Below are positions 44,457 to 54,079 of a stretch of DNA of 64,000 bases, in pieces. Position numbers and translations under genes: made by a program. This DNA is from Alphaproteobacteria bacterium 33-17 (lineage in GTDB: Bacteria > Pseudomonadota > Alphaproteobacteria > Rickettsiales > 33-17): positions 1 through 64,000 of the forward strand of contig MKSX01000021.1 of the NCBI GenBank assembly GCA_001897445.1, written 5' to 3'. The notes under the pieces were generated by a model. The model made no database searches. It worked only from the letters and a program-made list of their open reading frames with translations, and was not told the origin of the DNA. Position 1 is the first letter of the stretch. Each line of letters begins with the position of its first letter.

Positions 44457-45101
44457 TTAGAGATAATAGCAGTAAATTGGGTGATAATGCTTTTCCTGAT
44501 TACGCAGCGCTTTCTGATGATATTTAGTAGGTTGATAATAATCTGGGAATGTTTCAGATCTCTTGTATTTAAAATTTAGCTCTTTTAAGCATTCTTCAAT
44601 CCATTCCTGATAACTTGGATGATCTGAAGCAATGATAAGCCTTGTATTATCTGACGCTTTAGTTAAATTTAGTAAAGCCGGAATAGTTTGGGTATTAAGT
44701 AACCTGCGTTTAAAATGACGTTTCTTTGGCCACGGATCAGCAAATAGTACATATACCTGGTCAAAGACTCCTTCTTTACCCAGTAAATGAAGGTGATTAA
44801 AATCATCTGGAAATAAGCGAATATTGGTTATATTTTCTTCTACGCATTTTCTAATAACTCTTATGTGACCATCTACAAATGGTTCTGCACCATATATAGT
44901 GTGATCAGGATAAGCCTTTGCAAGGTTTATTAAATTGTCTCCCATACCAAAGCCGATTTCTAAAATAGCTTTATCTGCAATTTTATCTGAGTTAAATGTA
45001 AACTTAGCGATATGCTCTTTAAATAATTCTTTACCGTTATCAGTTGATGCTTTTCCATGTCTTCTAGCAAAGCTAGTTACTTTTCTGTAGTGTTCAGTCA
45101 T
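44457..45101 (-). CDS. trmB: tRNA (guanine-N7)-methyltransferase TrmB
   Basis: TrmB methylates G46 of tRNA. The protein has the SAM site LEIGFGMGDNLINLA, the LFADPWPKKRHFKRRL motif and the C-terminal TKYHQKALRNQ box. I place the start at the ATG at 45101 (214 residues), six bases after the stop of the M23 gene; a TTG at 45116 would overlap that gene. The pairing with an M23 lipoprotein gene is a local feature. Confidence 0.9.
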   Translation of the reverse strand: MTEHYRKVTSFARRHGKASTDNGKELFKEHIAKFTFNSDKIADKAILEIGFGMGDNLINLAKAYPDHTIYGAEPFVDGHIRVIRKCVEENITNIRLFPDDFNHLHLLGKEGVFDQVYVLFADPWPKKRHFKRRLLNTQTIPALLNLTKASDNTRLIIASDHPSYQEWIEECLKELNFKYKRSETFPDYYQPTKYHQKALRNQEKHYHPIYCYYL

Positions 45102-45106
45102 ATGTA

Positions 45107-45979
45107 TTATCTGCAATTATTGAATTTTAGTAATGATGCTGGGTTTATGGGTCTATCTTTTATACGTACTTCAAAGTGAAGATGCATTGCTGTTGCAAGT
45201 CCGGAGTCGCCCATAATTCCTACCACTTGACCAGCATTGATTTTAGCGCCTTTTTTAACGGAGACTTTACTTAAATGTGCATAAACAGTGCGAATGTCAT
45301 TGCCATGATCAACAATAACGTAATTTCCATATCCTGAGTCTTTGCTTGATACAATAACCTTACCATCGTTTGACGCATAAATCGGATAATGGTCAGCTTT
45401 ACTAATTAAGTCTATGCCTTTATGAAGTTTAGATGTGCCTTTAATAGGGTGAATACGCTGACCATAATGGCTTGTCACAATATATTTTTTAACTGGATGT
45501 ATTGTTGGTACTGCTCTAAATTTCTGATCCATTTTTTGAGTTGCTGCAAGCATTTTTACAAGCGAATTCTTTTTAGGCTTATATTTAGCAGGCATTATGC
45601 CCAATTGTGCAGCGGTTGCGTTATAACGTTTGGCTATTATGTTCAATCTCTGAAATGTTCTTACTTCAAGCTCTTCTTCAGTTAAAAACTTAAATTCAGA
45701 ATAGGCTTTGTTAATTTTAGACTGATATACAGTTAAGTGTACTTTTTGATTAAATACATCAGAATATAGGTCGCTTATTACGCAGCTTTTATGGCTAAGA
45801 CCAAATAAATCATATTTTATGATAATTTTTGCATAATCTTTCCCAAAACGTGCTGCAAACTTTTGCTCTATAGAGTTACGTGCTTTAAGCTTAGGCGAAT
45901 AGCTTTGCCCCGCAGAAAAAGAACAACTTGCTAAAGCAAGGGTAACAAATGTTAATAATATTAATGCAAATTTTCTCAC
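45107..45979 (-). CDS. M23 (LytM) peptidase lipoprotein
   Basis: A lipoprotein signal with lipobox L-A-S-C19 opens this 290-residue protein. The C-terminal LytM domain has GQRIHPIKGTSK, KLHKGIDL (HxxxD) and the HLHFEV (HxH) zinc motifs, so it should be an active endopeptidase that cuts peptidoglycan cross-links, or an activator of amidases as EnvC/NlpD. All zinc ligands look intact. It is followed six bases later by trmB. Confidence 0.9.
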   Translation of the reverse strand: MRKFALILLTFVTLALASCSFSAGQSYSPKLKARNSIEQKFAARFGKDYAKIIIKYDLFGLSHKSCVISDLYSDVFNQKVHLTVYQSKINKAYSEFKFLTEEELEVRTFQRLNIIAKRYNATAAQLGIMPAKYKPKKNSLVKMLAATQKMDQKFRAVPTIHPVKKYIVTSHYGQRIHPIKGTSKLHKGIDLISKADHYPIYASNDGKVIVSSKDSGYGNYVIVDHGNDIRTVYAHLSKVSVKKGAKINAGQVVGIMGDSGLATAMHLHFEVRIKDRPINPASLLKFNNCR

Positions 45980-46184
45980 TAAGTACCTATTTTAAAAGAA
46001 AGCTACAGTATTGAAACTGATTCTTATGTGATATTAATTGACCAAATTCATCAAAGGTAAAGTAAATTACCACAATATAAGGTATATGTGAAGGGGTAGG
46101 TAGGCAATTTATTTAAGTTTATACAGGGTTATATATTTAAGATATTGTTTTTCCTAAATTTTCTAACCCTGCCAGATTATAATG

Positions 46185-46772
46185 TTATTGTGATAAAAAA
46201 CTGTAATTTGCTTTAACCTCAAAATCTTCTCTGTATTGTTTAATAGCATCTTTCAAATAGATTGGCATATCTTCCATTGCTGCAGGAATCATATTATGTT
46301 CTTTAAGGTAATGAATCATAGTTTTAAGCTTGTCAAATGTAATAGGCAATTTATTAAAGTGTACAAGATGAATATTGGGCAGATTCAGATCTTTTAAAAA
46401 CTTTTGAAATTCAATTGTTTCAAAGTTAATTTTTTCCGCAACTACAGCTTTTTTATCATTTGGTAAAAGGGCGCATGCAGAATATTTAGTTTTCATTGAA
46501 CAATATGACCATAAAATTTCAATAATTTAATTTTTTTGAAAATAAGCAGCCGCGAAAAGAGGGCTTCTATTAGACTGGTTTGTACAATTTACCAATGCGC
46601 CTTTTTCTATAAGAAGCTTTAAAGTCTCAATACGACCATTCATTGCTGCAAAATATAGAGGAGGGTTGCCGTGTGAATCTCTCTCGAGTACACTCATTCC
46701 TTCATCTATATAATCCGAAACAACTTCCGTATTGCCTTTGACAATAGCATCAAAAAATTCTGCTTTTTTCAT
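46185..46772 (-). pseudogene. Ankyrin gene split by one in-frame stop codon
   Basis: The frame begins at the ATG at 46772 and reads two ankyrin repeats (PLYFAAMNGRIETLKLLIEK, then SPLFAAAYFQKN) before a TAA at codon 82. Reading through in the same frame gives IIEILWSYC, which completes the second repeat, and then MKTKYSACALLPNDKK and a further 95 residues to a TAA at 46185. The simplest view is one 195-codon gene with a nonsense change, probably Tyr TAT/TAC to TAA, or a sequencing error. Both halves could still be translated, since an ATG follows 11 codons after the stop (46496). Confidence 0.7.
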
Positions 46773-46855
46773 ATTTTTACCTTATTTTAAGTTTGAGTAG
46801 AATATAGGGAAGCAAAAATTGTTGTCAATCAAAGGCTTGATGTTACTAAAAAATC

Positions 46856-47782
46856 CTAGTTAATTCCTTTTGCTTTCATTTTGACTTTAATTAAATGAAT
46901 TTGCTTTTCTGCTGCTTCCTTTCCGCGTAAATACATTTTCTCTAAATCTTCTTTAGAGTCGTTAAATATGCCAAATCCACCAAGTTCTGGTCTTATAGTT
47001 ACATCGCCCATATTGCCCTGAACATATCCAAGCTCAGCATATGCAAGCCAGAATGACCAGTATACAAAATCAAGGGTATTTTTCACTTCTTCCATAATTG
47101 GAGGGATAGTAATATCTACGGCAATAATTAAATCAGGATTGTATTTTTTAGCCATTTGAACAGGAACTGGCTCGATAAGACCGCCATCCGTAAATACTCT
47201 ATTATAAATTTCAAGTGGAGGTATTACACCAGGAATAGCTGAGGATGCGATTACACCTGGAATTATAGCGCCTTTGTTAAATCCAAATGAATCCTGTTTA
47301 CGAATGTCAGTTGCTACAAATACAGCAGGAATTTTTAAATCTTCGATATTACGAGCGTCTAAGTTTTTTTCAAGGAATTTTTGGAATCTTTTGCCTTCTA
47401 CTACACCCGATGTTGTAAGTCCCCATTTGATTGCTGGAAGTAATGCAGGGTCTAAAAAGTACCATTTGCTGACTGATAATATCTTTTCTTTAACGTCACT
47501 TGCAGATTTTGAATCAGCATATAATGCGCCTACAATACTTCCAGCACTTGTTCCAACTATTAAATCTACGGGAATGTTATGTTTTTCAAGAACTTCAAGT
47601 ACGCCAGCGTGAGCAGCACCACGTGCGCCACCACCACCTAATACCAATGCTACCCTAACGTTTTTTATTTCTCTGTTTTGTTCTACATTGGGATAGTAAT
47701 TAAAGTCCAGATGATTATTTGAAGGTTTGCATGATAATAAGCAAACGCTTGTAAATACTGTAATTATTATATTTTTTATCAT
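46856..47782 (-). CDS. Patatin-like phospholipase lipoprotein (RssA-like)
   Basis: A lipobox L-L-S-C18 is followed by a patatin domain: LGGGGARGAAHAG (oxyanion loop, about 48-60), GTSAG with nucleophile S79, and FTDGG with D199. All catalytic elements are present, so it should act as a lipid acyl hydrolase at the envelope. Patatin phospholipases help Rickettsia escape host membranes, but this one carries a lipoprotein signal and is closer in layout to the conserved RssA-type. It stands alone. Confidence 0.9.
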   Translation of the reverse strand: MIKNIIITVFTSVCLLSCKPSNNHLDFNYYPNVEQNREIKNVRVALVLGGGGARGAAHAGVLEVLEKHNIPVDLIVGTSAGSIVGALYADSKSASDVKEKILSVSKWYFLDPALLPAIKWGLTTSGVVEGKRFQKFLEKNLDARNIEDLKIPAVFVATDIRKQDSFGFNKGAIIPGVIASSAIPGVIPPLEIYNRVFTDGGLIEPVPVQMAKKYNPDLIIAVDITIPPIMEEVKNTLDFVYWSFWLAYAELGYVQGNMGDVTIRPELGGFGIFNDSKEDLEKMYLRGKEAAEKQIHLIKVKMKAKGIN

Positions 47783-47906
47783 TTTGCGCTACTCTTTTAT
47801 TTTCTATAGATAATCATCATAGGATGACAATTTTTAAAGCGCAACATTCAAGTATAAAAATTTTACTACAAATAATTACAGTATTTTACTTTTGGTTTAC
47901 ATATGG

Positions 47907-49937
47907 CTAAAATAAACGGCGAGCCGTATTTGATTTCTTATTTTCTTCTCTTTGAGCATGAGAAAGCTGAGATTGTTTCTGACCTTCAACAACTTTTCTT
48001 TGTAATTCTGGGGAAATTACCAAATTCTGAGATATTCTATCTTTAGCTTCATACATATAATGTCCCATTGTAGGATAATCCTTTTTATTAGATATAATAT
48101 CATCAAATATTTGTGGCATACCACCATCATTAATATAATTTCTTATACTAATAAAGCCAGTACTAGGGTAATAAAGCGCTGCTAAAACAACAGTATTGAT
48201 AATACTTTGATTTAATGTTTGGTCTGCGCTATATTTTTCAAATAAAATTACGATCTGTTTTGGAGAGAATTTAATAAGCCAGCATATTACATTAAATGCA
48301 TCATCGTAATTCTTGATCATATCATGCATTAATATTGCTTTGATAATTTTGGTATCAGAAAAATTTTGAGTCAAGCTTAAGTCTTCTGTAAATAAACTTA
48401 TTACATCGATTTTAAATTCGGCTTCATATATTTGACCTTCTCTAGTTATTTGGCTAAATACCTCTGGTTTGTCCTTGCTTAAATGATCTAATAAATCATA
48501 AATTTTAATAAAATTTCTTGCAGCAATTGGATTTTTTATTATTTTAGTTAAAAATTTTCTGTTTTGCTTTACAGTCTGCATGTCCTCACATTGAATAACA
48601 ATCTTATATATCGTCATAAATTCTTCAGATGTTATGTATCCAGGAGTATTTACAAAATTTAAAGCTTTAATAAGATATTTGCTAGAGGGATTTAATGCCC
48701 ATGACTGCACTTTTTCAATAAATTCTCCTGATAAGATATTTTCAGAGTTATCTAAATTAAAGAATTTTATGATAGCATTTGCAAAATCATTGTCATTGCT
48801 TACATGAATTAAAAAATTAGCATGTTTTTTAAGAGTTTCGACGTTATCGCATTTTAGTAGCTGACTATAAATTTTAATAAAGTTTACTACACTAATGTGT
48901 TTTTCTTTTCCTACAGAACTTAAAGCCAGTGATAGATCTTTAAACGCTGGATTAAGCACCCACGTTCTTGTATTGTGCATTTGACATAGCATTATAAAAT
49001 CTAGATTGTATATTTTATTAAGTTCATCATTAGAAAAACTTTGAGTAACATTATGGTTAAATAGAAGAGATTCAAGTTTTCTATATGTTAAATCCTCAGC
49101 GATACAAATTTCTACAGATGTTCCGTCCTGATAATCATACACATTCTGAACTTTTATTTTAAAATTAGGATTATTAAATACGGCCGGTACATTTTCTTGC
49201 CTGAAACTTTCTACCACGTCATAAACTTCATGAGTTGCTATTCTGTAATGTATATCTTTATGCTTAATTTCATGGTTTTGATTTTGATAAGTCACATTTA
49301 AGCTGAAATTAGGTGCTTGATTGTCATAAGGTACTAATTCAATTTGGTTATTGTCATAATTTGCTACAAATTCGTGAGGTATCTGAACTTGTGTAAATGA
49401 ATTAAAAAACTCATCCTTTTTTTCTCTGGATATATTTAAATAATCAAATGAAAAAAAGTTATAGTCAGACAATACGTTGAAAAGTAATTTATGTTTGTCT
49501 TTAGGTAAAGATATTAGATAATCGATAGAAATATACTCTTGATTTGCCAGTTCAAGTAATTCCGTTACTTCAAAATAAATCAATAAGTTTATTTTTTTTG
49601 TTGTTATAAAATTTTTAATAGTTGCATCATAATCGCTAATTTGCATAAGGGCAAAAAGTTGATGCATATCTAATGAGTCTAGGAAATTAGGATTTTGATC
49701 TTTTATAAGTTTATCAAGTAGCTCTTTGTTTTGTTTATTAACTGCTCTAAAGCTAATATAATCCTGACTAATAGATTGAATTCTGGATGTTACGGTTTGA
49801 AGATAAAAATCAGGATTGTTTAGATCGCTTTTCCCAACTTGTTTCAAAATTTCCATCTGAATATCATTGTAGTTTCCAATAATATAACTATCTTGTTGAG
49901 TTTCTTTAATTTCTGAATTCATCATAATAATAACCAT
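47907..49937 (-). CDS. Unknown protein with internal 86-residue repeat
   Basis: A 676-residue protein that I do not recognise. A segment at about 325-410 recurs at about 411-495 (WVLNPAFKDLSLAL against WALNPSSKYLIKAL, each followed by IxxxxFxxIY and a Cys). The N-terminus (about 20-70) has IQMEILKQVGKSDLNN and FRAVNKQNKELL, which faintly resemble an F-box with an insertion. The C-terminal tail is Gln/Lys/Arg-rich. No signal or membrane segment is visible. The start has alternatives at 49925 and 49922. Confidence 0.65.
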   Translation of the reverse strand: MVIIMMNSEIKETQQDSYIIGNYNDIQMEILKQVGKSDLNNPDFYLQTVTSRIQSISQDYISFRAVNKQNKELLDKLIKDQNPNFLDSLDMHQLFALMQISDYDATIKNFITTKKINLLIYFEVTELLELANQEYISIDYLISLPKDKHKLLFNVLSDYNFFSFDYLNISREKKDEFFNSFTQVQIPHEFVANYDNNQIELVPYDNQAPNFSLNVTYQNQNHEIKHKDIHYRIATHEVYDVVESFRQENVPAVFNNPNFKIKVQNVYDYQDGTSVEICIAEDLTYRKLESLLFNHNVTQSFSNDELNKIYNLDFIMLCQMHNTRTWVLNPAFKDLSLALSSVGKEKHISVVNFIKIYSQLLKCDNVETLKKHANFLIHVSNDNDFANAIIKFFNLDNSENILSGEFIEKVQSWALNPSSKYLIKALNFVNTPGYITSEEFMTIYKIVIQCEDMQTVKQNRKFLTKIIKNPIAARNFIKIYDLLDHLSKDKPEVFSQITREGQIYEAEFKIDVISLFTEDLSLTQNFSDTKIIKAILMHDMIKNYDDAFNVICWLIKFSPKQIVILFEKYSADQTLNQSIINTVVLAALYYPSTGFISIRNYINDGGMPQIFDDIISNKKDYPTMGHYMYEAKDRISQNLVISPELQRKVVEGQKQSQLSHAQREENKKSNTARRLF

Positions 49938-50071
49938 TAAATAAAAAAATTAGTTAACGTATTGTTAACATATTTTACATAAATTGTCAAATTATTAATG
50001 AATGGTTAATTTATTGTATATTCAAGATAGATTATATTGTTTTAATATCTACCTGAATTCATTGGAAATAA

Positions 50072-50099
50072 TAAAAAAGGGCGTCTTTAAAAGACGCCC
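50072..50099 (-). terminator. Terminator of icd
   Basis: On the minus strand GGGCGTCTT and AAGACGCCC form a nine-base stem around TTT, followed by TTTTTT, 33 bases after the icd stop. Confidence 0.9.
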
Positions 50100-50131
50100 A
50101 AATAAAATAAAAAACTATATAATATTAAATA

Positions 50132-51577
50132 TTATTCTCCCTGACCAAGCGAGAATCCTATTTGATCATCAAATGTATAAAGGTTTTCAGTTTTGATAAA
50201 ATCAATGTTTTCAGCTATAAGTTTGTTTAAAACATCGCAAATATCAGCATGCTTTGCTGTTTTATCATCGCCAATTGGCACAAAACGAAGCCTCCAGTGG
50301 TCATCCATTGCTTTAAACAAGCTCTTTTCCTTAGGCCAAACACTTAAGCCCTTAGCAGAAATCATTTGTAGTCTTAGTTTGCCATCGCAAATATTATTGA
50401 TTTTAGAAGCAATAATATCTGCATCATCTGTCAGCTGATCAATGAATACATCCACACCAACTAACTGTTTTCTTTCATCTACAGGTAGTTTTGGTTCAAG
50501 AAGCGCCTGATTTTCAGTTTTTGCAAAATTAGCAACAGGTAGTTTGCTTGGTAACTGCCCCAATCTTTTAATCACTTCATCGGCAAATTCTTTTGTGCCA
50601 ACTTTTTTAGAGCTGGTTTTTTCGTTATAAATATCTGCTGTGTGTATGCCGTCTTCTAATGTTTTATAAAGCGCATTTTGAATTTTAGCAGCTACTTCTG
50701 GCTGACCAATATGCACTAACATCATTACAGCGCCATTAAGTAATCCGCTTGGATTTGCTATATCTTTACCTGCAATGTCAGGGGCAGATCCATGAATCGC
50801 CTCAAAAAGCGCATATTCTTTACCAATGTTAGCAGAACCTGCAAGACCAACCGATCCGCATACTTCAGCTGCAATATCAGATACAATATCACCATATAAG
50901 TTAGATGTCACAATAACGTCAAACATTTCAGGTTTTGCGGCAAGTTTTGCAGCACCAATATCAATAATCATGTGATTTGTTTCAATAGAAGGGTATTCTT
51001 TAGCAATTTCATCAAAAACCTTATGGAAAATACCGTCAGTCATTTTCATTATGTTATCTTTACTGAAACATGTTACCTTTTTGCGACCGTTTTTTACAGC
51101 ATAATCAAAGGCGTAGCGAACTATTTTCTCACTTCCAGTGCGCGATATAAGTTTGAGTGTCTGGTACATATTGCGAGTTTGTCTGTACTCAATACCTGCG
51201 TATAAATCTTCTTCGTTTTCACGAACGATAACAAGGTTCATCTTAGGAAAGTTACTAGGAACAAAAGGAACCATTGCTATGCAAGGTCTAATGTTTGCAT
51301 AAAGCCCTAAAGTTTTACGCAGTGTTACGTTTAAGCTTTTATAACCGCCGCCCTGAGGGGTTGTGATTGGAGCCTTAAGTATAATCTTGGTACGCTCGAT
51401 AGATTCCCACGCACTGTTTGGGATACCTGAAGAAAAACCCTTTTTATAGTAAGCTTCACCAACTTCAATAGTTTCAATTGTGATATCTGCTTTTGCTTCC
51501 TTTAATATTCTTAAAGTAGCATCCATAATCTCAGGACCAATACCGTCACCATGAGCAACTGTAATTTTAACTGCCAT
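50132..51577 (-). CDS. icd: NADP-dependent isocitrate dehydrogenase (Rickettsia type)
   Basis: The 481-residue enzyme oxidises isocitrate to 2-oxoglutarate in the TCA cycle. The catalytic core (1-335) shows AHGDGIGPEIM, YKSLNVTLRKTLGLYANIRP, VRENEEDLYAGIEY and TSNLYGDIVSDIAAEVCGSV, then EAIHGSAPDIAGKDIANPSG. A further 140 residues (VDVFIDQLTDDADIIASKIN, VWPKEKSLFKAMDDHWRLRF) form the C-terminal domain found in Rickettsia and Thermus enzymes and not in E. coli Icd. Confidence 0.93.
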   Translation of the reverse strand: MAVKITVAHGDGIGPEIMDATLRILKEAKADITIETIEVGEAYYKKGFSSGIPNSAWESIERTKIILKAPITTPQGGGYKSLNVTLRKTLGLYANIRPCIAMVPFVPSNFPKMNLVIVRENEEDLYAGIEYRQTRNMYQTLKLISRTGSEKIVRYAFDYAVKNGRKKVTCFSKDNIMKMTDGIFHKVFDEIAKEYPSIETNHMIIDIGAAKLAAKPEMFDVIVTSNLYGDIVSDIAAEVCGSVGLAGSANIGKEYALFEAIHGSAPDIAGKDIANPSGLLNGAVMMLVHIGQPEVAAKIQNALYKTLEDGIHTADIYNEKTSSKKVGTKEFADEVIKRLGQLPSKLPVANFAKTENQALLEPKLPVDERKQLVGVDVFIDQLTDDADIIASKINNICDGKLRLQMISAKGLSVWPKEKSLFKAMDDHWRLRFVPIGDDKTAKHADICDVLNKLIAENIDFIKTENLYTFDDQIGFSLGQGE

Positions 51578-51641
51578 ATACCCTCTCTAATACATACATA
51601 TTAATTAAAGTATACCAAAGTGGTTAATATATTTCAATACA

Positions 51642-52460
51642 TTAAATACTTATGTAATCTGGATATATTTCGTTAATTTTCTCGAAAATATCATCGTATG
51701 AATTTAATTCAGTAATTTCAAACACATACTGATCTTTTAAAGTCTGTAAATCATTCATAAACAAATTATAGTCTTCGCTTGGCAGTGGCATTGGGCTTTT
51801 TGCTACAAATACGTTATAATGCCTTTCTGGTATATCATGACTTTCACCGCCGTGAGCTATCACAAGCTTATTAAGAGTTTCAGCAAACTCCCACATTGCA
51901 ACGTCCAGTTCGATTGCATCTTTTACAAGTTCAGCGCCGTTCGATCCTTCGTTACAGGATGATAATAAAAAGCAGTTACCAAACTCAAATGGTAATTTTT
52001 CATTAAATTCGTTAAAGTCATAACTTATATTCATACCTTTTGCTTCTAAGGCTTTTGCTATAAAATTCAGATCCTTTACATTAGTTCCCGAGTAGAGAAT
52101 TACACTTAAAAACTCACTCTCATTAATATTAGAAAGCTTAATTAAATTTTCAAAGTTTTCAGTATCATAAGCGGAAAACCATATATTATTAAACTGCTCT
52201 TTAGTCATGTTTACAGCAAAGTTATCTTCTATTAATTGTAATACTTTGCAATCAAACTTTTCTTCACTTATTTTACCAAGTTTAAAGTCTGCTATAATAT
52301 TAAATAAATCAGCCTTAAAGCTACCCATATTAATATATAAAATCTCAGGTGCTTCGCTATCTTTCAAAAACTGCGTTAATCCTTCAAATGATTTAGTATA
52401 ATCAGGTTTGGTAATTATACCTAAGTTAACTAGTAAGGTATGGTGAGTTTTTGCGGTCAT
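51642..52460 (-). CDS. HAD-like protein, probably degenerate
   Basis: The 272-residue protein resembles small HAD-superfamily phosphatases in its cap region (KLGKISEEKFDCKVLQLIED, then MTKEQFNNIWFSAYD). The N-terminal nucleophile motif, normally FDxGGV, seems to read VNLGIIT, so the catalytic aspartate would be replaced by asparagine, and the later HAD motifs are poor. The assignment is weak; it may be a non-catalytic relative. It is divergent from terC. Confidence 0.5.
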   Translation of the reverse strand: MTAKTHHTLLVNLGIITKPDYTKSFEGLTQFLKDSEAPEILYINMGSFKADLFNIIADFKLGKISEEKFDCKVLQLIEDNFAVNMTKEQFNNIWFSAYDTENFENLIKLSNINESEFLSVILYSGTNVKDLNFIAKALEAKGMNISYDFNEFNEKLPFEFGNCFLLSSCNEGSNGAELVKDAIELDVAMWEFAETLNKLVIAHGGESHDIPERHYNVFVAKSPMPLPSEDYNLFMNDLQTLKDQYVFEITELNSYDDIFEKINEIYPDYISI

Positions 52461-52580
52461 TTATGTACCTTTTGCAATTTTTTAAGCTACGTTATCACCT
52501 TGAAATAAGCAAATCAACAGCTAAATTGACAAAATAAAATAAAAAATTTAACATATATTTAACATCATAATAGGTAGTAT

Positions 52581-53513
52581 ATGGAAAAACCACTGTGGGC
52601 ATGGGCTTTATTTATAGGGGTAGTTATTATCCTGTTAGTATTTGATTTAGGCTTTTTTAACAGAAAAAATAAAGAGATAGACGTTAAATCCAGTTTAAAG
52701 TTAAGCCTTTATTATATCATTGTAGCGGTGCTATATGGTAAGTGGATATGGTACTATATGGGAGCCGAAAGTTCCAAAGAGTTTTACACTGGTTTTCTAA
52801 TCGAGAAAACTTTAGCCGTAGATAATATATTCATAATATCAATGATATTTACATATTTTAATATCCCAAGAATTTATCAGCACAGGGTTCTATTTTGGGG
52901 AATTTTAGGCGTAGTAGTGCTCAGAGCCATCATGATTGGTCTTGGAGCAACTTTAATAGAAAACTTTGCATGGATAATGATTGTATTTGCTGTTTTCTTA
53001 ATGATTACTGGCGTTAAGATGATGATGATCAATGATTCAAACCCAGATTTAAGTAATAATATAATTCTTAAGGTAATTAAAAAGTATTTGCCAGTAACAG
53101 ATGAAATGCAAGAAGAGCGTTTTGTGATTGAAAAGCAAGAAAAAGATGGTTCAGTAAAAAAATATTTTACCCCTCTTTTTGTAGCTTTAATGATGATAGA
53201 GTTTGTCGATCTTATATTTGCAGTCGATAGCGTACCAGCTATTTTTGCTATTACACATGATGTTTATATAGTATACACCAGTAACATATTCGCGATTCTT
53301 GGGCTAAGGGCGCTTTATTTTGCGCTATCAGCAATCATTCACAGATTCCATTACCTCAAATATTCAGTATCAATAATTTTAGTTTTCATAGGACTTAAAA
53401 TTATATATTCAGAATTCTACGGTAAAGTTCCAGCGTTATATTCCCTGATGGTAACTGTTATGTTGCTAGCAGGAGGGGTTGTGGTATCTCTTTATAAAAC
53501 AAAGAAAAATTAA
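52581..53513 (+). CDS. TerC/Alx-family membrane protein
   Basis: The 310-residue protein has about nine membrane segments with the family blocks VFDLGFFNRKNKEID, EKTLAVDNIFIISMIF and VDLIFAVDSVPAIFAIT; the acidic residues in these helices are thought to handle metal ions. TerC/Alx proteins are linked to manganese export and metallation of exported proteins, and to tellurite resistance. I see no yybP-ykoY-like riboswitch in the 120-base leader. It is a single gene. Confidence 0.9.
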   Translation: MEKPLWAWALFIGVVIILLVFDLGFFNRKNKEIDVKSSLKLSLYYIIVAVLYGKWIWYYMGAESSKEFYTGFLIEKTLAVDNIFIISMIFTYFNIPRIYQHRVLFWGILGVVVLRAIMIGLGATLIENFAWIMIVFAVFLMITGVKMMMINDSNPDLSNNIILKVIKKYLPVTDEMQEERFVIEKQEKDGSVKKYFTPLFVALMMIEFVDLIFAVDSVPAIFAITHDVYIVYTSNIFAILGLRALYFALSAIIHRFHYLKYSVSIILVFIGLKIIYSEFYGKVPALYSLMVTVMLLAGGVVVSLYKTKKN

Positions 53514-53659
53514 GATTTTGTTGTAGGTTAAGTAATTTTATTAAACAAAAATGATTATTTTCTTTTATATTAAAAAATTAACGTTTATAATAAACTTATG
53601 TAACATGCAAATTTTATTAAAATTAAGGCATTTATTGCTATTCGTTTTTGGAGGATTTT

Positions 53660-54049
53660 ATGAGTGGTGTTGACAAAAATATGAATATTCTGGTTGTTGA
53701 TGACTATAAAACAATGATCAGAATTATCAAAAACTTACTCAATCAATTAGGTTTTAGTAATGTTGAGGAAGCTACAAATGGTAGTATGGCACTCACAAAA
53801 CTCTCAGAAAAAACTTTTGGGCTCATTATTTCTGACTGGAATATGGAGCCAATGTCTGGCTTAGAGCTTCTTAAAAAAGTTAGAGCAGATGACAGATACA
53901 AAACAACACCATTCATTATGGTTACTGCTGAAAGTAAAACTGAAAACGTTGTAGCCGCTAAAGAAGCTGGTGTAAACAACTATATCGTTAAACCATTCAA
54001 CGCTGAAACATTAAAACAGAAATTAACTTCTGTTATTGGTGAATTCTAA
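53660..54049 (+). CDS. cheY: Chemotaxis response regulator CheY
   Basis: The 129-residue receiver domain has D14-D15, phospho-acceptor D59 (SDWNMEPMSG), T89 and K111, all typical of CheY, which binds the flagellar motor switch. I place the start at the ATG at 53660, since GGAGG at 53650-53654 is ideally placed; an upstream TTG would add four residues. The adjacent cheZ and the flagellar genes elsewhere in the window fit this role. Confidence 0.9.
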   Translation: MSGVDKNMNILVVDDYKTMIRIIKNLLNQLGFSNVEEATNGSMALTKLSEKTFGLIISDWNMEPMSGLELLKKVRADDRYKTTPFIMVTAESKTENVVAAKEAGVNNYIVKPFNAETLKQKLTSVIGEF

Positions 54050-54079
54050 AAATACATTACTTTATTTGGGAGTACAGCC

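Noticed and set aside
52461-52580. Manganese (yybP-ykoY) riboswitch upstream of the TerC gene
   Set aside because: I found no paired helices or conserved loops of that class in the 120-base A/T-rich leader.
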